In this document: piece by piece, positions 55,243-63,543 of the stretch | Position numbering within the stretch: position 1 is the stretch's first letter | Layout: every line of letters begins with the position of its first letter | Assembly (NCBI RefSeq): GCF_001045465.1 | Contig: NZ_LFND01000007.1 | Coordinates: 372,001-436,000, forward strand | DNA: 64,000 nucleotides | Source: Chryseobacterium angstadtii | GTDB lineage: Bacteria; Bacteroidota; Bacteroidia; Flavobacteriales; Weeksellaceae | Reading direction: 5' to 3' | Notes under the pieces: generated by a model | Seen by the model: only the letters and a program-made list of their open reading frames with translations | Database searches by the model: none | What the model was told of the DNA's origin: nothing | Program-made: the position numbers and the translations under genes

Positions 55243-55333
55243 AAAAATCCTGCCTTGGCTGTCCAAATATGGAATTTAGTTTAGTAGTAGTCAAGTGAAT
55301 CAGTTGATAAAGACAACCAAGGTGTGGATTTTT
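55243..55333. repeat. Long imperfect inverted repeat between ccoP and tamB
   Basis: AAAAATCC-TG-CCTTGG-C-TGTC (55243-55263) pairs with GACA-A-CCAAGG-TGT-GGATTTTT (from 55312). That is 18 pairs with small internal loops and a 48-base apical loop. It may end the ccoNO-ccoP transcript on the minus strand or be a small mobile relic. Confidence 0.65.
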
Positions 55334-55347
55334 TTGTCTTTAAAAAA

Positions 55348-55424
55348 GCCCCCTTTATATCATTTTTAAATGTTGAAAAGGTTTAGCAAAAATGAAATTC
55401 AAATGTTAGTATTTCAAAGGGGGC
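55348..55424. repeat. 77-bp element with 9-bp perfect terminal inverted repeats
   Basis: GCCCCCTTT (55348-55356) and AAAGGGGGC (55416-55424) are exact inverted repeats. The GC-rich ends stand out in AT-rich DNA. No target duplication is evident. Confidence 0.55.
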
Positions 55425-55674
55425 CAGGAATATATGGAGATAATAATTTTTTGTTAACTGATGACATTTAATAGATTAAGATTGGAAGAGGGAAGCTGGA
55501 AGTTAATTTTTGGACATTCATTTTAAAAAAAGTTATTTTAAAATTCGATGATCCGGTCTTTAAAAAAATCAATAAAATGATGGTGTCATTTTGCTTTCAG
55601 ACCTCAATAACTTTGTTCTTCCAGCTTCAAACTTCCCCACATTAAAAACTTAAATATCTTATTCGGGACTTTGA

Positions 55675-56562
55675 TTAATTGTTTCCGTTTTCCCATTTCA
55701 CTTCCTCACCCTGAGGAGCAGCACCGCCCTGCGCCTGAGTGATAGGAGACGTTTCCTGATTGATGTGGTAGATATACGCTGCAATTTTCTCAGCATCTCT
55801 TCCGGTAATGGTTCCGTCTTTGATGAATGGGCGCATCGTAGGATTGTTCGGTGAACCGTTTTCAAGCATCCAGAAAACATTTTTAAACAGACTTTTTTCC
55901 TTGATATTGATCCAGTGGGTATCGGTAAGGTTGGGTCCGATACCTCCTTTTCCGGCATCCCCGTGACAGGTTACGCAGTTGGTTTTGAAAAGTTCCTGGC
56001 CTTCTGCGATATTATCTGCACTGTATTTTGCCGTTTCCAAATCAATCTGTGGTGCATTTTTTTCATACTCTGCAATGGAAGCCAGCATGGTTTTCACTTC
56101 CTTGTCATATTCAGCTTCGGGATGAGCGTATTCCGTGAAGGCAAATGCGGTAAGATAAACGACACAGAATATACACCCGAACCAGAAAAGGCCTATCCAC
56201 CATTTCGGTAGCGAATTGTCAAGCTCTGTAATTCCGTCAAAACCATGATCTATCAGAATATCTTTTTCTTCAGTGGCGGATTGCTTTTTAAATGCAGAAT
56301 TCCACAGTTTCTGATAATAGGGAATATTTTTTTCAGCTAAATATGCTTTCTTTTCTTCTTCTGATAATCTGCTGAAGCTTTCGTTTTCCACCAGATCTCC
56401 GATAGAGTTCATGATCAGAAGAAGGATGACAGCGATGACAATAAGCGCCCAGAAAAAAGGAGAGGAAAAATAACCTGAATCTCCGGCGAACATTTCAAAC
56501 GCCATGATCGTTAAGCCTATCGTTGTTGCGATATATATTGAAATTGGGGTTCTCTTTTTCAT
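55675..56562 (-). CDS. ccoP: cbb3-type cytochrome c oxidase subunit CcoP (single haem)
   Basis: A 295-residue protein with two N-terminal membrane helices (about 8-26 and 32-52), a CcoP linker with PKWWIGLFWFGCIFCVVYLT (119-138), then one cytochrome c domain with haem motif CVTCH (196-200) and likely axial Met in NPTMRPF. Most proteobacterial CcoP proteins bind two haems; this one has only one CxxCH. It passes electrons to the catalytic subunit. It lies 19 bases after ccoNO, in the same operon. The C-terminus is Gly/Gln-rich. Confidence 0.9.
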   Translation of the reverse strand: MKKRTPISIYIATTIGLTIMAFEMFAGDSGYFSSPFFWALIVIAVILLLIMNSIGDLVENESFSRLSEEEKKAYLAEKNIPYYQKLWNSAFKKQSATEEKDILIDHGFDGITELDNSLPKWWIGLFWFGCIFCVVYLTAFAFTEYAHPEAEYDKEVKTMLASIAEYEKNAPQIDLETAKYSADNIAEGQELFKTNCVTCHGDAGKGGIGPNLTDTHWINIKEKSLFKNVFWMLENGSPNNPTMRPFIKDGTITGRDAEKIAAYIYHINQETSPITQAQGGAAPQGEEVKWENGNN

Positions 56563-56581
56563 TGCAGTACAATTTTAAGGG

Positions 56582-58861
56582 TTACTCAGCACTTGCGGTC
56601 TGGATCTGGGTGGTTTTTATATCGGTTCCTAATCTTTGCAGATAAGCAATCATAGCGACAATTTCTCTTTGTTCAAGAGGCACATAAGATGCTCCTTTGG
56701 CCGTTTTTTCTTTTTCCATCTGATCTTTCACATCCGTAGCTTCAGAATAAATTCTCTGTACAATAGCTTTAGACTGATTGTCGGCCCATTTTCCCGCAGA
56801 ATCTATTTCCGCTTTGGAATAAGGAACATCGAAATAATTTTTCATTAACTTCATCTTATCCACCATTTGAGTACGGTCCAGCTTATTCGTGATCAGCCAT
56901 GGGAAACGCGGCATAATGGAACCTGCAGATGTAATTCTTGGGTTGTACATATGTTTGAAGTGCCATGAATCAGGGTTTCTTCCGCCTTCTCTGTGAAGAT
57001 CCGGTCCCGTTCTTTTAGATCCCCATAAGAAGGGTCTGTCATAAATAAACTCTCCGGCTTTGGAATACTGCCCGTTTTTACCTTCAAATCTTACAATTTC
57101 ATCACGGAAAGGTCTGATCATCTGGGAGTGGCAGGAGTTACATCCTTCACGGATATACAGATCTCTTCCTTCCAGTTCAAGTGGTGTATAAGGTTTTACG
57201 GCGGTAATCGTAGGAACACTTTGTTTTAAAGATAAGGTGGGAACAATTTCTATTAATCCGCCTATGGCTACTGTAATAAAGGCTAAGATGGATAAAAGCT
57301 TTGGAGTTCTTTCCAGCCAAAGGTGTACGCCTTCGCCTTCTTTTCTCGCGGTGCCGATATCTGCCAGCGCCGGAGCTTCCGCAGGAACGTTTTTCTGGAA
57401 TGAACCTGATCTTACGGTTTTAATCACATTAATCACCATTAAAATAGCTCCTGATAGGTAAAGAACCCCTCCTAAGAATCTCATTTTAAAGTAAGGAATG
57501 ATAGCAGTCACCGTATCCAGCCAGTTTTTCCACAATAAAGTTCCGTCCGGATTAAACTGTTTCCACATCAATCCCTGAGTGAATCCTGAAATATACATCG
57601 GAACGGCATAGAAAATAATTCCCATTGTTCCCAGCCAGAAGTGCCAGTTGGCCAGTTTTTTAGACCATAACGGGGTTCTCCACATAATCGGGATCAGGTA
57701 ATATACAACCCCGAAGGCCATAAAACCGTTCCATCCAAGCGCACCTAAATGCACGTGCCCGATTACCCAGTCTGTGTAATGTCCTATTTTATTTAAAGAT
57801 TTGGTAGCTAATAAAGGACCTTCGAAAGTGGCCATACCATAACAGGTAATTGCTACCACGAAGAATTTAAGGATCGGGTTTTCTCTTACTTTATCCCAGG
57901 CTCCTCTCAGGGTAAGAAGACCGTTCAGCATTCCTCCCCATGAAGGAGCAATCAGCATAATGGAGAATCCTGTTCCTACGGCCTGAGCCCATGCCGGAAG
58001 CGCCGTATACTGAAGGTGGTGAGGACCAGCCCAAAGGTATACGAAAATCAGCGACCAAAAGTGAATAATGGATAATTTATAGGAGAATACAGGACGCTGA
58101 GCCGCTTTCGGCATGAAATAATACATCAGACCAAGTACCGGAGTAGTAAGCACGAATGCTACAGCATTATGACCGTACCACCATTGTACAAGTGCATCTT
58201 TTACTCCGGAATATACAGAATAGGATTTCCAGCTTGTGAATGATAAAGGAACTTCAAGATTATTAAAGATATGCAGCATAGCCACGGCAATCCATGTGGC
58301 GATGTAGAACCAGATGGCTACATAAAGGTGTCTTACCCTTCTCTTCGCAATGGTTCCGAACATATTGATTCCGAAGATAACCCAGGAGAAGGTGATCAGA
58401 ATATCAATAGGCCATTCATGCTCTGCATATTCTTTGGAAGTATTGATTCCCATTAAGAATGTGATGACTACGGCAACGATCATTAGCTGCCAGCTCCAGA
58501 AATGAATCCAGGAAAGCGTATCGCTGTACATTCTTGTTTTTAAAAGCCTCTGCATACTGTAATAAGCACCGCAGAAGAAGGAATTACAGACGAAAGCAAA
58601 AATAACGGCACTCGTGTGAAGCATTCTGATCCTTCCGAATCCCATAGCTCCCTGAGTATTGATCAATCCCTGAATATTTCCGCTTCTCAAACTCTGTATG
58701 GTAGTGTCATCTGTCCCGAATAAAAACTCAGGCAGTTCAGGGTAAAATAGCATCAGCGCGGCCGAAAGTCCCAGTAGAAAACCGACTAAACCGAATACGA
58801 TAGTAGCATACAGGAATGCTCTGACAATATTATTGTCATAATTGAATTTTTGCGTCTCCAT
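56582..58861 (-). CDS. ccoNO: cbb3 oxidase CcoN-CcoO fusion
   Basis: A 759-residue fusion. Residues 1 to ~480 are the CcoN haem-copper subunit with about 12 helices, the CuB region around WWYGHNAVAFVL and GPHHLQYTALP, and late haem ligands near GHVHLGALGWN. Residues ~530-759 are CcoO, with haem c motif CNSCH near 572 and MIRPFRDE. The fusion is typical of Bacteroidota cbb3 oxidases. The complex reduces oxygen at low tension and pumps protons. ccoP follows after 19 bases. No ccoQ, ccoG, ccoS or ccoI gene is adjacent. It is divergent from a small XRE regulator. Confidence 0.94.
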   Translation of the reverse strand: METQKFNYDNNIVRAFLYATIVFGLVGFLLGLSAALMLFYPELPEFLFGTDDTTIQSLRSGNIQGLINTQGAMGFGRIRMLHTSAVIFAFVCNSFFCGAYYSMQRLLKTRMYSDTLSWIHFWSWQLMIVAVVITFLMGINTSKEYAEHEWPIDILITFSWVIFGINMFGTIAKRRVRHLYVAIWFYIATWIAVAMLHIFNNLEVPLSFTSWKSYSVYSGVKDALVQWWYGHNAVAFVLTTPVLGLMYYFMPKAAQRPVFSYKLSIIHFWSLIFVYLWAGPHHLQYTALPAWAQAVGTGFSIMLIAPSWGGMLNGLLTLRGAWDKVRENPILKFFVVAITCYGMATFEGPLLATKSLNKIGHYTDWVIGHVHLGALGWNGFMAFGVVYYLIPIMWRTPLWSKKLANWHFWLGTMGIIFYAVPMYISGFTQGLMWKQFNPDGTLLWKNWLDTVTAIIPYFKMRFLGGVLYLSGAILMVINVIKTVRSGSFQKNVPAEAPALADIGTARKEGEGVHLWLERTPKLLSILAFITVAIGGLIEIVPTLSLKQSVPTITAVKPYTPLELEGRDLYIREGCNSCHSQMIRPFRDEIVRFEGKNGQYSKAGEFIYDRPFLWGSKRTGPDLHREGGRNPDSWHFKHMYNPRITSAGSIMPRFPWLITNKLDRTQMVDKMKLMKNYFDVPYSKAEIDSAGKWADNQSKAIVQRIYSEATDVKDQMEKEKTAKGASYVPLEQREIVAMIAYLQRLGTDIKTTQIQTASAE

Positions 58862-58969
58862 AATTCCAATAGTGTTGTACCGAAGTGATATTTATCCTCT
58901 GAAATCAGATGGTAATGACCTTGATTGGTGTGAAAAAATAAATATCATGTAACGTGTATAATGTTTTGC

Positions 58970-58977
58970 CAAAGGTA
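58970..58977 (-). promoter_or_regulatory. Candidate -7 box (TACCTTTG) of ccoNO
   Basis: The + strand CAAAGGTA reads TACCTTTG on the minus strand, about 110 bases before the ccoNO ATG. It is only five bases from the -7 box of the divergent XRE gene. Confidence 0.4.
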
Positions 58978-58982
58978 TTTAT

Positions 58983-58990
58983 TAACTTTG
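58983..58990 (+). promoter_or_regulatory. -7 box (TAACTTTG) of the XRE regulator
   Basis: An exact TAnnTTTG match 56 bases before the ATG. The nearest TTTG (58965) leaves only 14 bases, so the -33 element is unclear. Confidence 0.45.
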
Positions 58991-59046
58991 TGTAAGTCTA
59001 GTAGATACCCTTCTAAACTATACCGAAAACTACTAAAACAAAAACG

Positions 59047-59340
59047 ATGAAAGTATGTGGCCAAAATATCAGGAAAATCCGTAGAAGTAAAGACCTTACG
59101 CAGGAGTATATGGCTTTTGAAATGGGGATTTCCCAAAAAGCCTATTCCGATATCGAAAATTCCAAAGTGAAAATCAATCTGGATATCCTCACCAAGATCT
59201 CCGGTATTCTGGAAATTAAACCATCCGACATCTGCAGTATTTCACACAAATGCGGAACAGACGGGAATGATGACCGCTACCAGGCGCTTTTGGAGTATAT
59301 GAAAAAGAATAATATTTCAATTCCGGAGGAATATTTATAA
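59047..59340 (+). CDS. Small XRE-family helix-turn-helix regulator
   Basis: A 97-residue protein. Residues ~7-61 form an HTH_3/XRE domain (IRKIRRSKDLTQEYMAFEMG, then SQKAYSDIENSKVKINLDIL). The rest is a short tail, MKKNNISIPEEYL, with no ligand domain. It is divergent from ccoNO, with the two -7 boxes five bases apart, so it could repress or sense events at that promoter, but this is only suggested by position. The ATG at 59047 follows AT-rich DNA. Confidence 0.85.
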   Translation: MKVCGQNIRKIRRSKDLTQEYMAFEMGISQKAYSDIENSKVKINLDILTKISGILEIKPSDICSISHKCGTDGNDDRYQALLEYMKKNNISIPEEYL

Positions 59341-59456
59341 AGAAACCCTGCTTTTTTGCTTTTAATTCTTTAAAACTGAATATATTGAATCTTCTGTCTG
59401 CTTTATAGAAGCAGAATTTCTCTAAAGTTTTATATATTTAGGGCATAATTGATTTT

Positions 59457-60884
59457 ATGAGCAGCGAACAGAAAACGGAGTCCAATGATGGGGCTCTAGT
59501 AAGAGGATTAACCAACAGACATATTCAATTAATTGCCCTCGGAGGAGCCATAGGAACAGGACTGTTTCTTGGCATAGGTCCCGCAGCGGTTTTAGCAGGA
59601 CCATCTGTTATTCTAGGATATGCTTTAGCGGGAATCATAGCATTCTTTATTATGCGCCAGCTTGGTGAAATGGTGGTTCAGGAACCGGTTTCGGGAAGTT
59701 TCAGCCATTTTGCCTATAAATATTGGGGAAATTTTCCGGGTTTTGCTTCAGGCTGGAATTACTGGATCCTCTACATCCTTGTAAGTATGGCCGAATTGAC
59801 GGCTATTGGTCATTATATTCATTTCTGGTGGCCGGAAATTCCGCTCTGGGTTTCCAGTTTATTCTTTTTTATCGTTATTAATGCGCTCAACCTGGCTTCT
59901 GTAAAAGTGTATGGGGAAACAGAATTCTGGTTTTCCATCATCAAAGTGGTGGCTATCATCGGGATGATTGTGTTCGGGATTTACCTATTATTAAGTGGAA
60001 CCGGAGGAGATAAGGCGAGTATCCAGAATTTATGGAACGACGGAGGTTTTTTCCCGAAAGGATTGTTTAACAAAACCGAAAGCGGATATTCCGGACTTTT
60101 TGCTGCAATGGCGATGATCATGTTCTCTTTTGGAGGGCTGGAATTAATCGGGATCACAGCGGCGGAAGCTAAAAATCCTGAAAAAACAATTCCTAAGGCA
60201 ACCAATCAGGTGATTTACAGAATTTTAATTTTCTACGTAGGTGCTTTGGTTATTTTATTTGCATTGAGCCCGTGGAGAGAAATTACAGAAGGGACAAGCC
60301 CGTTTGTGATGGTTTTTCAGAATCTGAACGGATTCTCACTGAATATTTTTGGAAGTACAATACACTTCAATGTGTTAATTGCCAATATCCTTAACCTTAT
60401 TGTTCTTACGGCAGCTTTGTCGGTTTACAACAGCAGTGTGTACAGCAACAGCAGAATGCTTTTCGGGCTGGCTCAGCAGGGGAATGCTCCCAAATTTTTA
60501 AAGAAACTGAATAAAAACAGCGTTCCTACCAATGCGATTTTAATCTCTTCCTGTTTTGCGGGAATCTGTATTATCATCAATAAACTGGTTCCGGAAAAAG
60601 CTTTTGAATATTTAATGGCATTAGTTGTTTCTACGTTAATTATCAATTGGCTGATGATCTGCTATACCCATTTGAAATTCAGAAGAGAGAAAGACAGAGC
60701 AGGGGTAAAAACCACATTCCCTTCCATATTTTATCCGATATCGAATTATATATGTATTTTGTTTTTACTGGCTATTCTGGTATTAATGAGTATTACAGGA
60801 ATGGAAATTCAGGTTATTTTAATTCCGGTGTGGCTGGCTTTTCTGTTTCTGATGTTTAGACTGTATAAGCCTAAAAACAAATAG
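59457..60884 (+). CDS. Amino-acid permease, APC superfamily (AroP/PheP-like)
   Basis: A 475-residue protein with about 12 transmembrane helices. It opens ALVRGLTNRHIQLIALGGAI and GTGLFLGIGPA, the substrate-binding start of the AAT group of the APC superfamily. Other conserved segments are YWGNFPGFASGWNYW, SFGGLELIGITAAEAKNPEK and NSRMLFGLAQQGNAPKFLKK. It imports an amino acid with protons across the inner membrane. The specific substrate (aromatic, GABA or other) cannot be set from sequence alone. It is a single gene followed by a repeat-rich gap. Confidence 0.92.
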   Translation: MSSEQKTESNDGALVRGLTNRHIQLIALGGAIGTGLFLGIGPAAVLAGPSVILGYALAGIIAFFIMRQLGEMVVQEPVSGSFSHFAYKYWGNFPGFASGWNYWILYILVSMAELTAIGHYIHFWWPEIPLWVSSLFFFIVINALNLASVKVYGETEFWFSIIKVVAIIGMIVFGIYLLLSGTGGDKASIQNLWNDGGFFPKGLFNKTESGYSGLFAAMAMIMFSFGGLELIGITAAEAKNPEKTIPKATNQVIYRILIFYVGALVILFALSPWREITEGTSPFVMVFQNLNGFSLNIFGSTIHFNVLIANILNLIVLTAALSVYNSSVYSNSRMLFGLAQQGNAPKFLKKLNKNSVPTNAILISSCFAGICIIINKLVPEKAFEYLMALVVSTLIINWLMICYTHLKFRREKDRAGVKTTFPSIFYPISNYICILFLLAILVLMSITGMEIQVILIPVWLAFLFLMFRLYKPKNK

Positions 60885-60897
60885 AAAACTGGGAGTT

Positions 60898-60985
60898 GAT
60901 ACGAGGTACGGGATACGAGTTTTTCGAGTTGGGGAGTTGTTAGTTGACAGTTGCTAGTTCGAACCACGGAACCCGCATCCCGGAA
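60898..60985. repeat. Degenerate GAGGTACGGGATACGAG-type intergenic repeat
   Basis: ACGAGGTACGGGATACGAG and, further on, AACCCGCATCCCGGAAC are related to the CACCTCG/AACCCGC stretch at 46614-46647 in opposite orientation. Between them lie GTTAGTTGACAGTTGCTAGTT near-repeats. All are noncoding. Confidence 0.55.
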
Positions 60986-61074
60986 CTTTATGAGTCACTC
61001 AAATTCACTTGCGAAGCAAAATTGACCATTGACGCCTCTCAATCTCAGCCTTAGCCTTATTAACCATAGATCTT

Positions 61075-61875
61075 ATGAAAACAAAACACCAACTGAAATT
61101 TATTATATTCTTTTTATCACTGTCAGCATTCTGTTTTTCACAGAAGTTTAGTTTTATTTATGAAACAAAATGCAGATCAGCAAAAGAAAAACCGGAAGAT
61201 ATTTTTAAGGATCGTATGGTTTTGGATTTTGAGAATAACAGATCTATTTTTCGGGAATCGCTGGCTAGAAATGCTGATTCTCTCAAGTTGATTAATAAAA
61301 ATGGAGGCTACAGAACAGGCGTTGAAAATCAATTTTACATTAAAAAAGATATCAGTAATAATAATGTAGAAAAGATTATTACTTATCTGCATGCCAATTA
61401 TCTTCTTCCTATTGATGAAAAATTAAATTGGAAAATCCTGTCAGAACAGAAGACAATAGGAAAGTATAAATCTCAAAAAGCAGAGGTGAATTATGGCGGA
61501 AGAAACTGGATTGCCTGGTTTACGACGGAATTACCTTTTAATGATGGTCCGTATGTTTTCAACGGATTGCCGGGTTTAATTATTTCTATTGAAGATACAG
61601 AACATGATTATTCATTCAATTTAGTACAAATAAAAAAGGGTGGCGATTGGTTTGATGTAAGGACAAAAACAATTCAAATTGATTGGCCGAAATATGATCA
61701 GCTTGGAAAATCATATTATAATGATCCCTGGAATTCCAAATCCGGGAGAAAAGTTACATTTTTTGATCCTCAGGGAAACGAAAAAGACATGAACGAGATG
61801 ATCAGAGACACACAGAAATCTATTCTTGAAGAAAATAATCCCATAGAGCTGAATCACAAAATCAATTACAAATAA
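61075..61875 (+). CDS. GLPGLI family exported protein
   Basis: A 266-residue protein with a signal peptide ending near FCFSQ (residue 23). It holds the diagnostic FNGLPGLI segment (near 161) followed by SIEDTEHDYSFNLV. The GLPGLI family is a Bacteroidota group of about 230-290 residues, often present in several copies and of unknown function. It is predicted periplasmic or outer-membrane associated. A 190-base gap with repeats precedes it, so it is probably transcribed alone. Confidence 0.88.
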   Translation: MKTKHQLKFIIFFLSLSAFCFSQKFSFIYETKCRSAKEKPEDIFKDRMVLDFENNRSIFRESLARNADSLKLINKNGGYRTGVENQFYIKKDISNNNVEKIITYLHANYLLPIDEKLNWKILSEQKTIGKYKSQKAEVNYGGRNWIAWFTTELPFNDGPYVFNGLPGLIISIEDTEHDYSFNLVQIKKGGDWFDVRTKTIQIDWPKYDQLGKSYYNDPWNSKSGRKVTFFDPQGNEKDMNEMIRDTQKSILEENNPIELNHKINYK

Positions 61876-62010
61876 AAATTTTTGTCGTTGTGTACCGGAA
61901 ATTTCGACCTTTAATTTCAATGAATTTTGTTTATTCGATGTGCTGAGTAATACACGGAAATGCTTTATCTTTAAAGTACATAAGCCCATCTATTTACAAA
62001 ATATAAAGTC

Positions 62011-62814
62011 GTGCAGATCAGTTTCAGCGAAATACAGAAAATTGTTGATCATATCGAAGAAAACTTTGACAGGGAAATCACGGCCCTTGAAATTGAGCAA
62101 CTATCTCACTATTCCTACCGGAACTTTCAACGAATCTTTTTTAAAATCTTTCATGAGACCATTTCAGGGTTTCAGAAGCGGCTCCGGTTGGAAAAATCCT
62201 ATAAAAAACTGATTTATACTGCAGATAAGATTTCCGATATAGCATGGGAAGTCGGGTATTTTAATATCCAGTCTTTTTCGAAAGCATTCAAAAAACAATA
62301 TCATATTTCACCGGCAGAAGCAAGAAATCAGAAGCAGGAAATTTTTAAAGAATTTCTGGAGAGTGAAGCTGCCGATCTGCAGTATGAGATAAAATACAAG
62401 GATACGGTTTCGGTGTACTGCACATTTATCAAAGCGAAAGATTATAATAATCAGGAGATTAATGATTTGTGGAAAACCATTGAAGAAGAAAACGGAGATA
62501 CTTTTCCTGCCTATGGAATTATTCGCGATCAGCCGCTTATTACCAACCGTTCCCACTGCAGATATGGAGCTGCTATCCTACAGACAGCTTCCGGAGCGGC
62601 AGGGTTTCGGAAAACAGAGATTTTCGGAGGAAAATACATCAGATTTATCCATCACGGACCTTTTGAACACATTTTAGAAACGTACCGGTCTTTTTACCGT
62701 TTTTGGCTTACACAGCCGCATCTTTTGCTGGATAATTCAGATGTTATAGAAGAATATGCACTTTCGGAGAAGGGAGAAAATATCACGTATATTTTTTTTC
62801 CGCTGCATTCCTGA
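62011..62814 (+). CDS. AraC family regulator with C-terminal GyrI-like effector domain
   Basis: A 267-residue protein with a GTG start at 62011. Two HTH motifs occupy residues ~8-108 (LEIEQLSHYSYRNFQRIFFK, then ISDIAWEVGYFNIQSFSKAF and HISPAEAR). Residues ~125-267 are a GyrI-like/AraC effector-binding domain (GIIRDQPLITNRSHCRYGAA, FGGKYIRFIHHGPFEHILET). This is the Rob-like layout in which the second domain binds a small molecule, often a drug-like cation. The regulated genes are not obvious; the next gene is 110 bases away. Confidence 0.88.
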   Translation: MQISFSEIQKIVDHIEENFDREITALEIEQLSHYSYRNFQRIFFKIFHETISGFQKRLRLEKSYKKLIYTADKISDIAWEVGYFNIQSFSKAFKKQYHISPAEARNQKQEIFKEFLESEAADLQYEIKYKDTVSVYCTFIKAKDYNNQEINDLWKTIEEENGDTFPAYGIIRDQPLITNRSHCRYGAAILQTASGAAGFRKTEIFGGKYIRFIHHGPFEHILETYRSFYRFWLTQPHLLLDNSDVIEEYALSEKGENITYIFFPLHS

Positions 62815-62854
62815 AAGATGTCTTTTTAGGACAAGTTTTGTTTTTTTGATGGTC

Positions 62855-62862
62855 TAATTTTG
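62855..62862 (+). promoter_or_regulatory. -7 box (TAATTTTG) of the small exported protein gene
   Basis: A TAnnTTTG match about 62 bases before the ATG at 62925. TTTG at 62837 is only 14 bases upstream, so the -33 element is uncertain. Confidence 0.4.
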
Positions 62863-62924
62863 CACCAGTTAAATATTCTACATCATAGAATTGATACTGC
62901 AACCCATTAAAAAAACAAGACAGA

Positions 62925-63539
62925 ATGAAAAAAATTGGATTAATCTTTATCGTATTAATTTCAACTTATGCACAATCTCAGGTTTCCATTCAGGCGTATG
63001 GCGGAAATAAGGAATCTGAAATATTAGGAATTTATGATAAAGATTTTAAAAACAGATGGAATTACTTCGTTTCGGGAACCGTTTCCTATGATTATGAAAC
63101 AAGAAAAGTAAGTCCTGCCGTTTATCAGAGCCTTAATTATTTTATAGGCAGCAACTGGGGAGCTTCTGCGGGAGTTCATATTTCGGATGAAGATGTAATG
63201 CCCTCACTGGGATTGGCCTTTGTGAAAGAAAGCGGAAACTTTGGGATCAATTTATTTCCGGCAGTTACCTATTCTTTTGATACCGGAAAGATGGGGTTAG
63301 GACTTTACACTTTACTGGAATATACGCCTAAACTGAATGAAAAGCTTAATTTCTACAGCATGCTGATGGTAGAGTCTGATTTCAGTTTTCAGGAACATCA
63401 GGAGAGCAGTCAGGTGATCCGTTTAGGAATTGAAAACAGCAAAAAAATTCAGTTCGGAATAGGGAGCAATATTTCCCAGACCGGAAATACTTTTGAAACC
63501 GATATCAACTTCGGTGTATTTATTGGAAAAAAATTTTAA
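62925..63539 (+). CDS. Small exported beta-rich protein, probably outer membrane
   Basis: A 204-residue protein with a signal peptide ending near AQSQ (residue 19). The mature part is a series of amphipathic beta strands (for example YFVSGTVSYDYETRK, MGLGLYTLLEYTPKLN and ETDINFGVFIG) ending in Phe (GKKF), the pattern of a small outer-membrane beta barrel. I do not recognise a family. It lies 4 bases before the agmatine-deiminase-family gene, so the two are probably cotranscribed. Confidence 0.7.
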   Translation: MKKIGLIFIVLISTYAQSQVSIQAYGGNKESEILGIYDKDFKNRWNYFVSGTVSYDYETRKVSPAVYQSLNYFIGSNWGASAGVHISDEDVMPSLGLAFVKESGNFGINLFPAVTYSFDTGKMGLGLYTLLEYTPKLNEKLNFYSMLMVESDFSFQEHQESSQVIRLGIENSKKIQFGIGSNISQTGNTFETDINFGVFIGKKF

Positions 63540-63543
63540 TGAT

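Larger units (their letters stand above)
55169..55674. other. 506-bp intergenic region with two long inverted repeats
   Basis: No gene is visible. Contents are the tamB -7 box (55187-55194), a long imperfect inverted repeat (55243-55333), a second with 9-bp perfect ends (55348-55424) and AT-rich filler. Confidence 0.6.

Noticed and set aside
55348..55424. Insertion sequence or complete MITE
   Set aside because: The ends are inverted repeats, but no target-site duplication, second copy or transposase is visible in the window, so only the repeat is reported.
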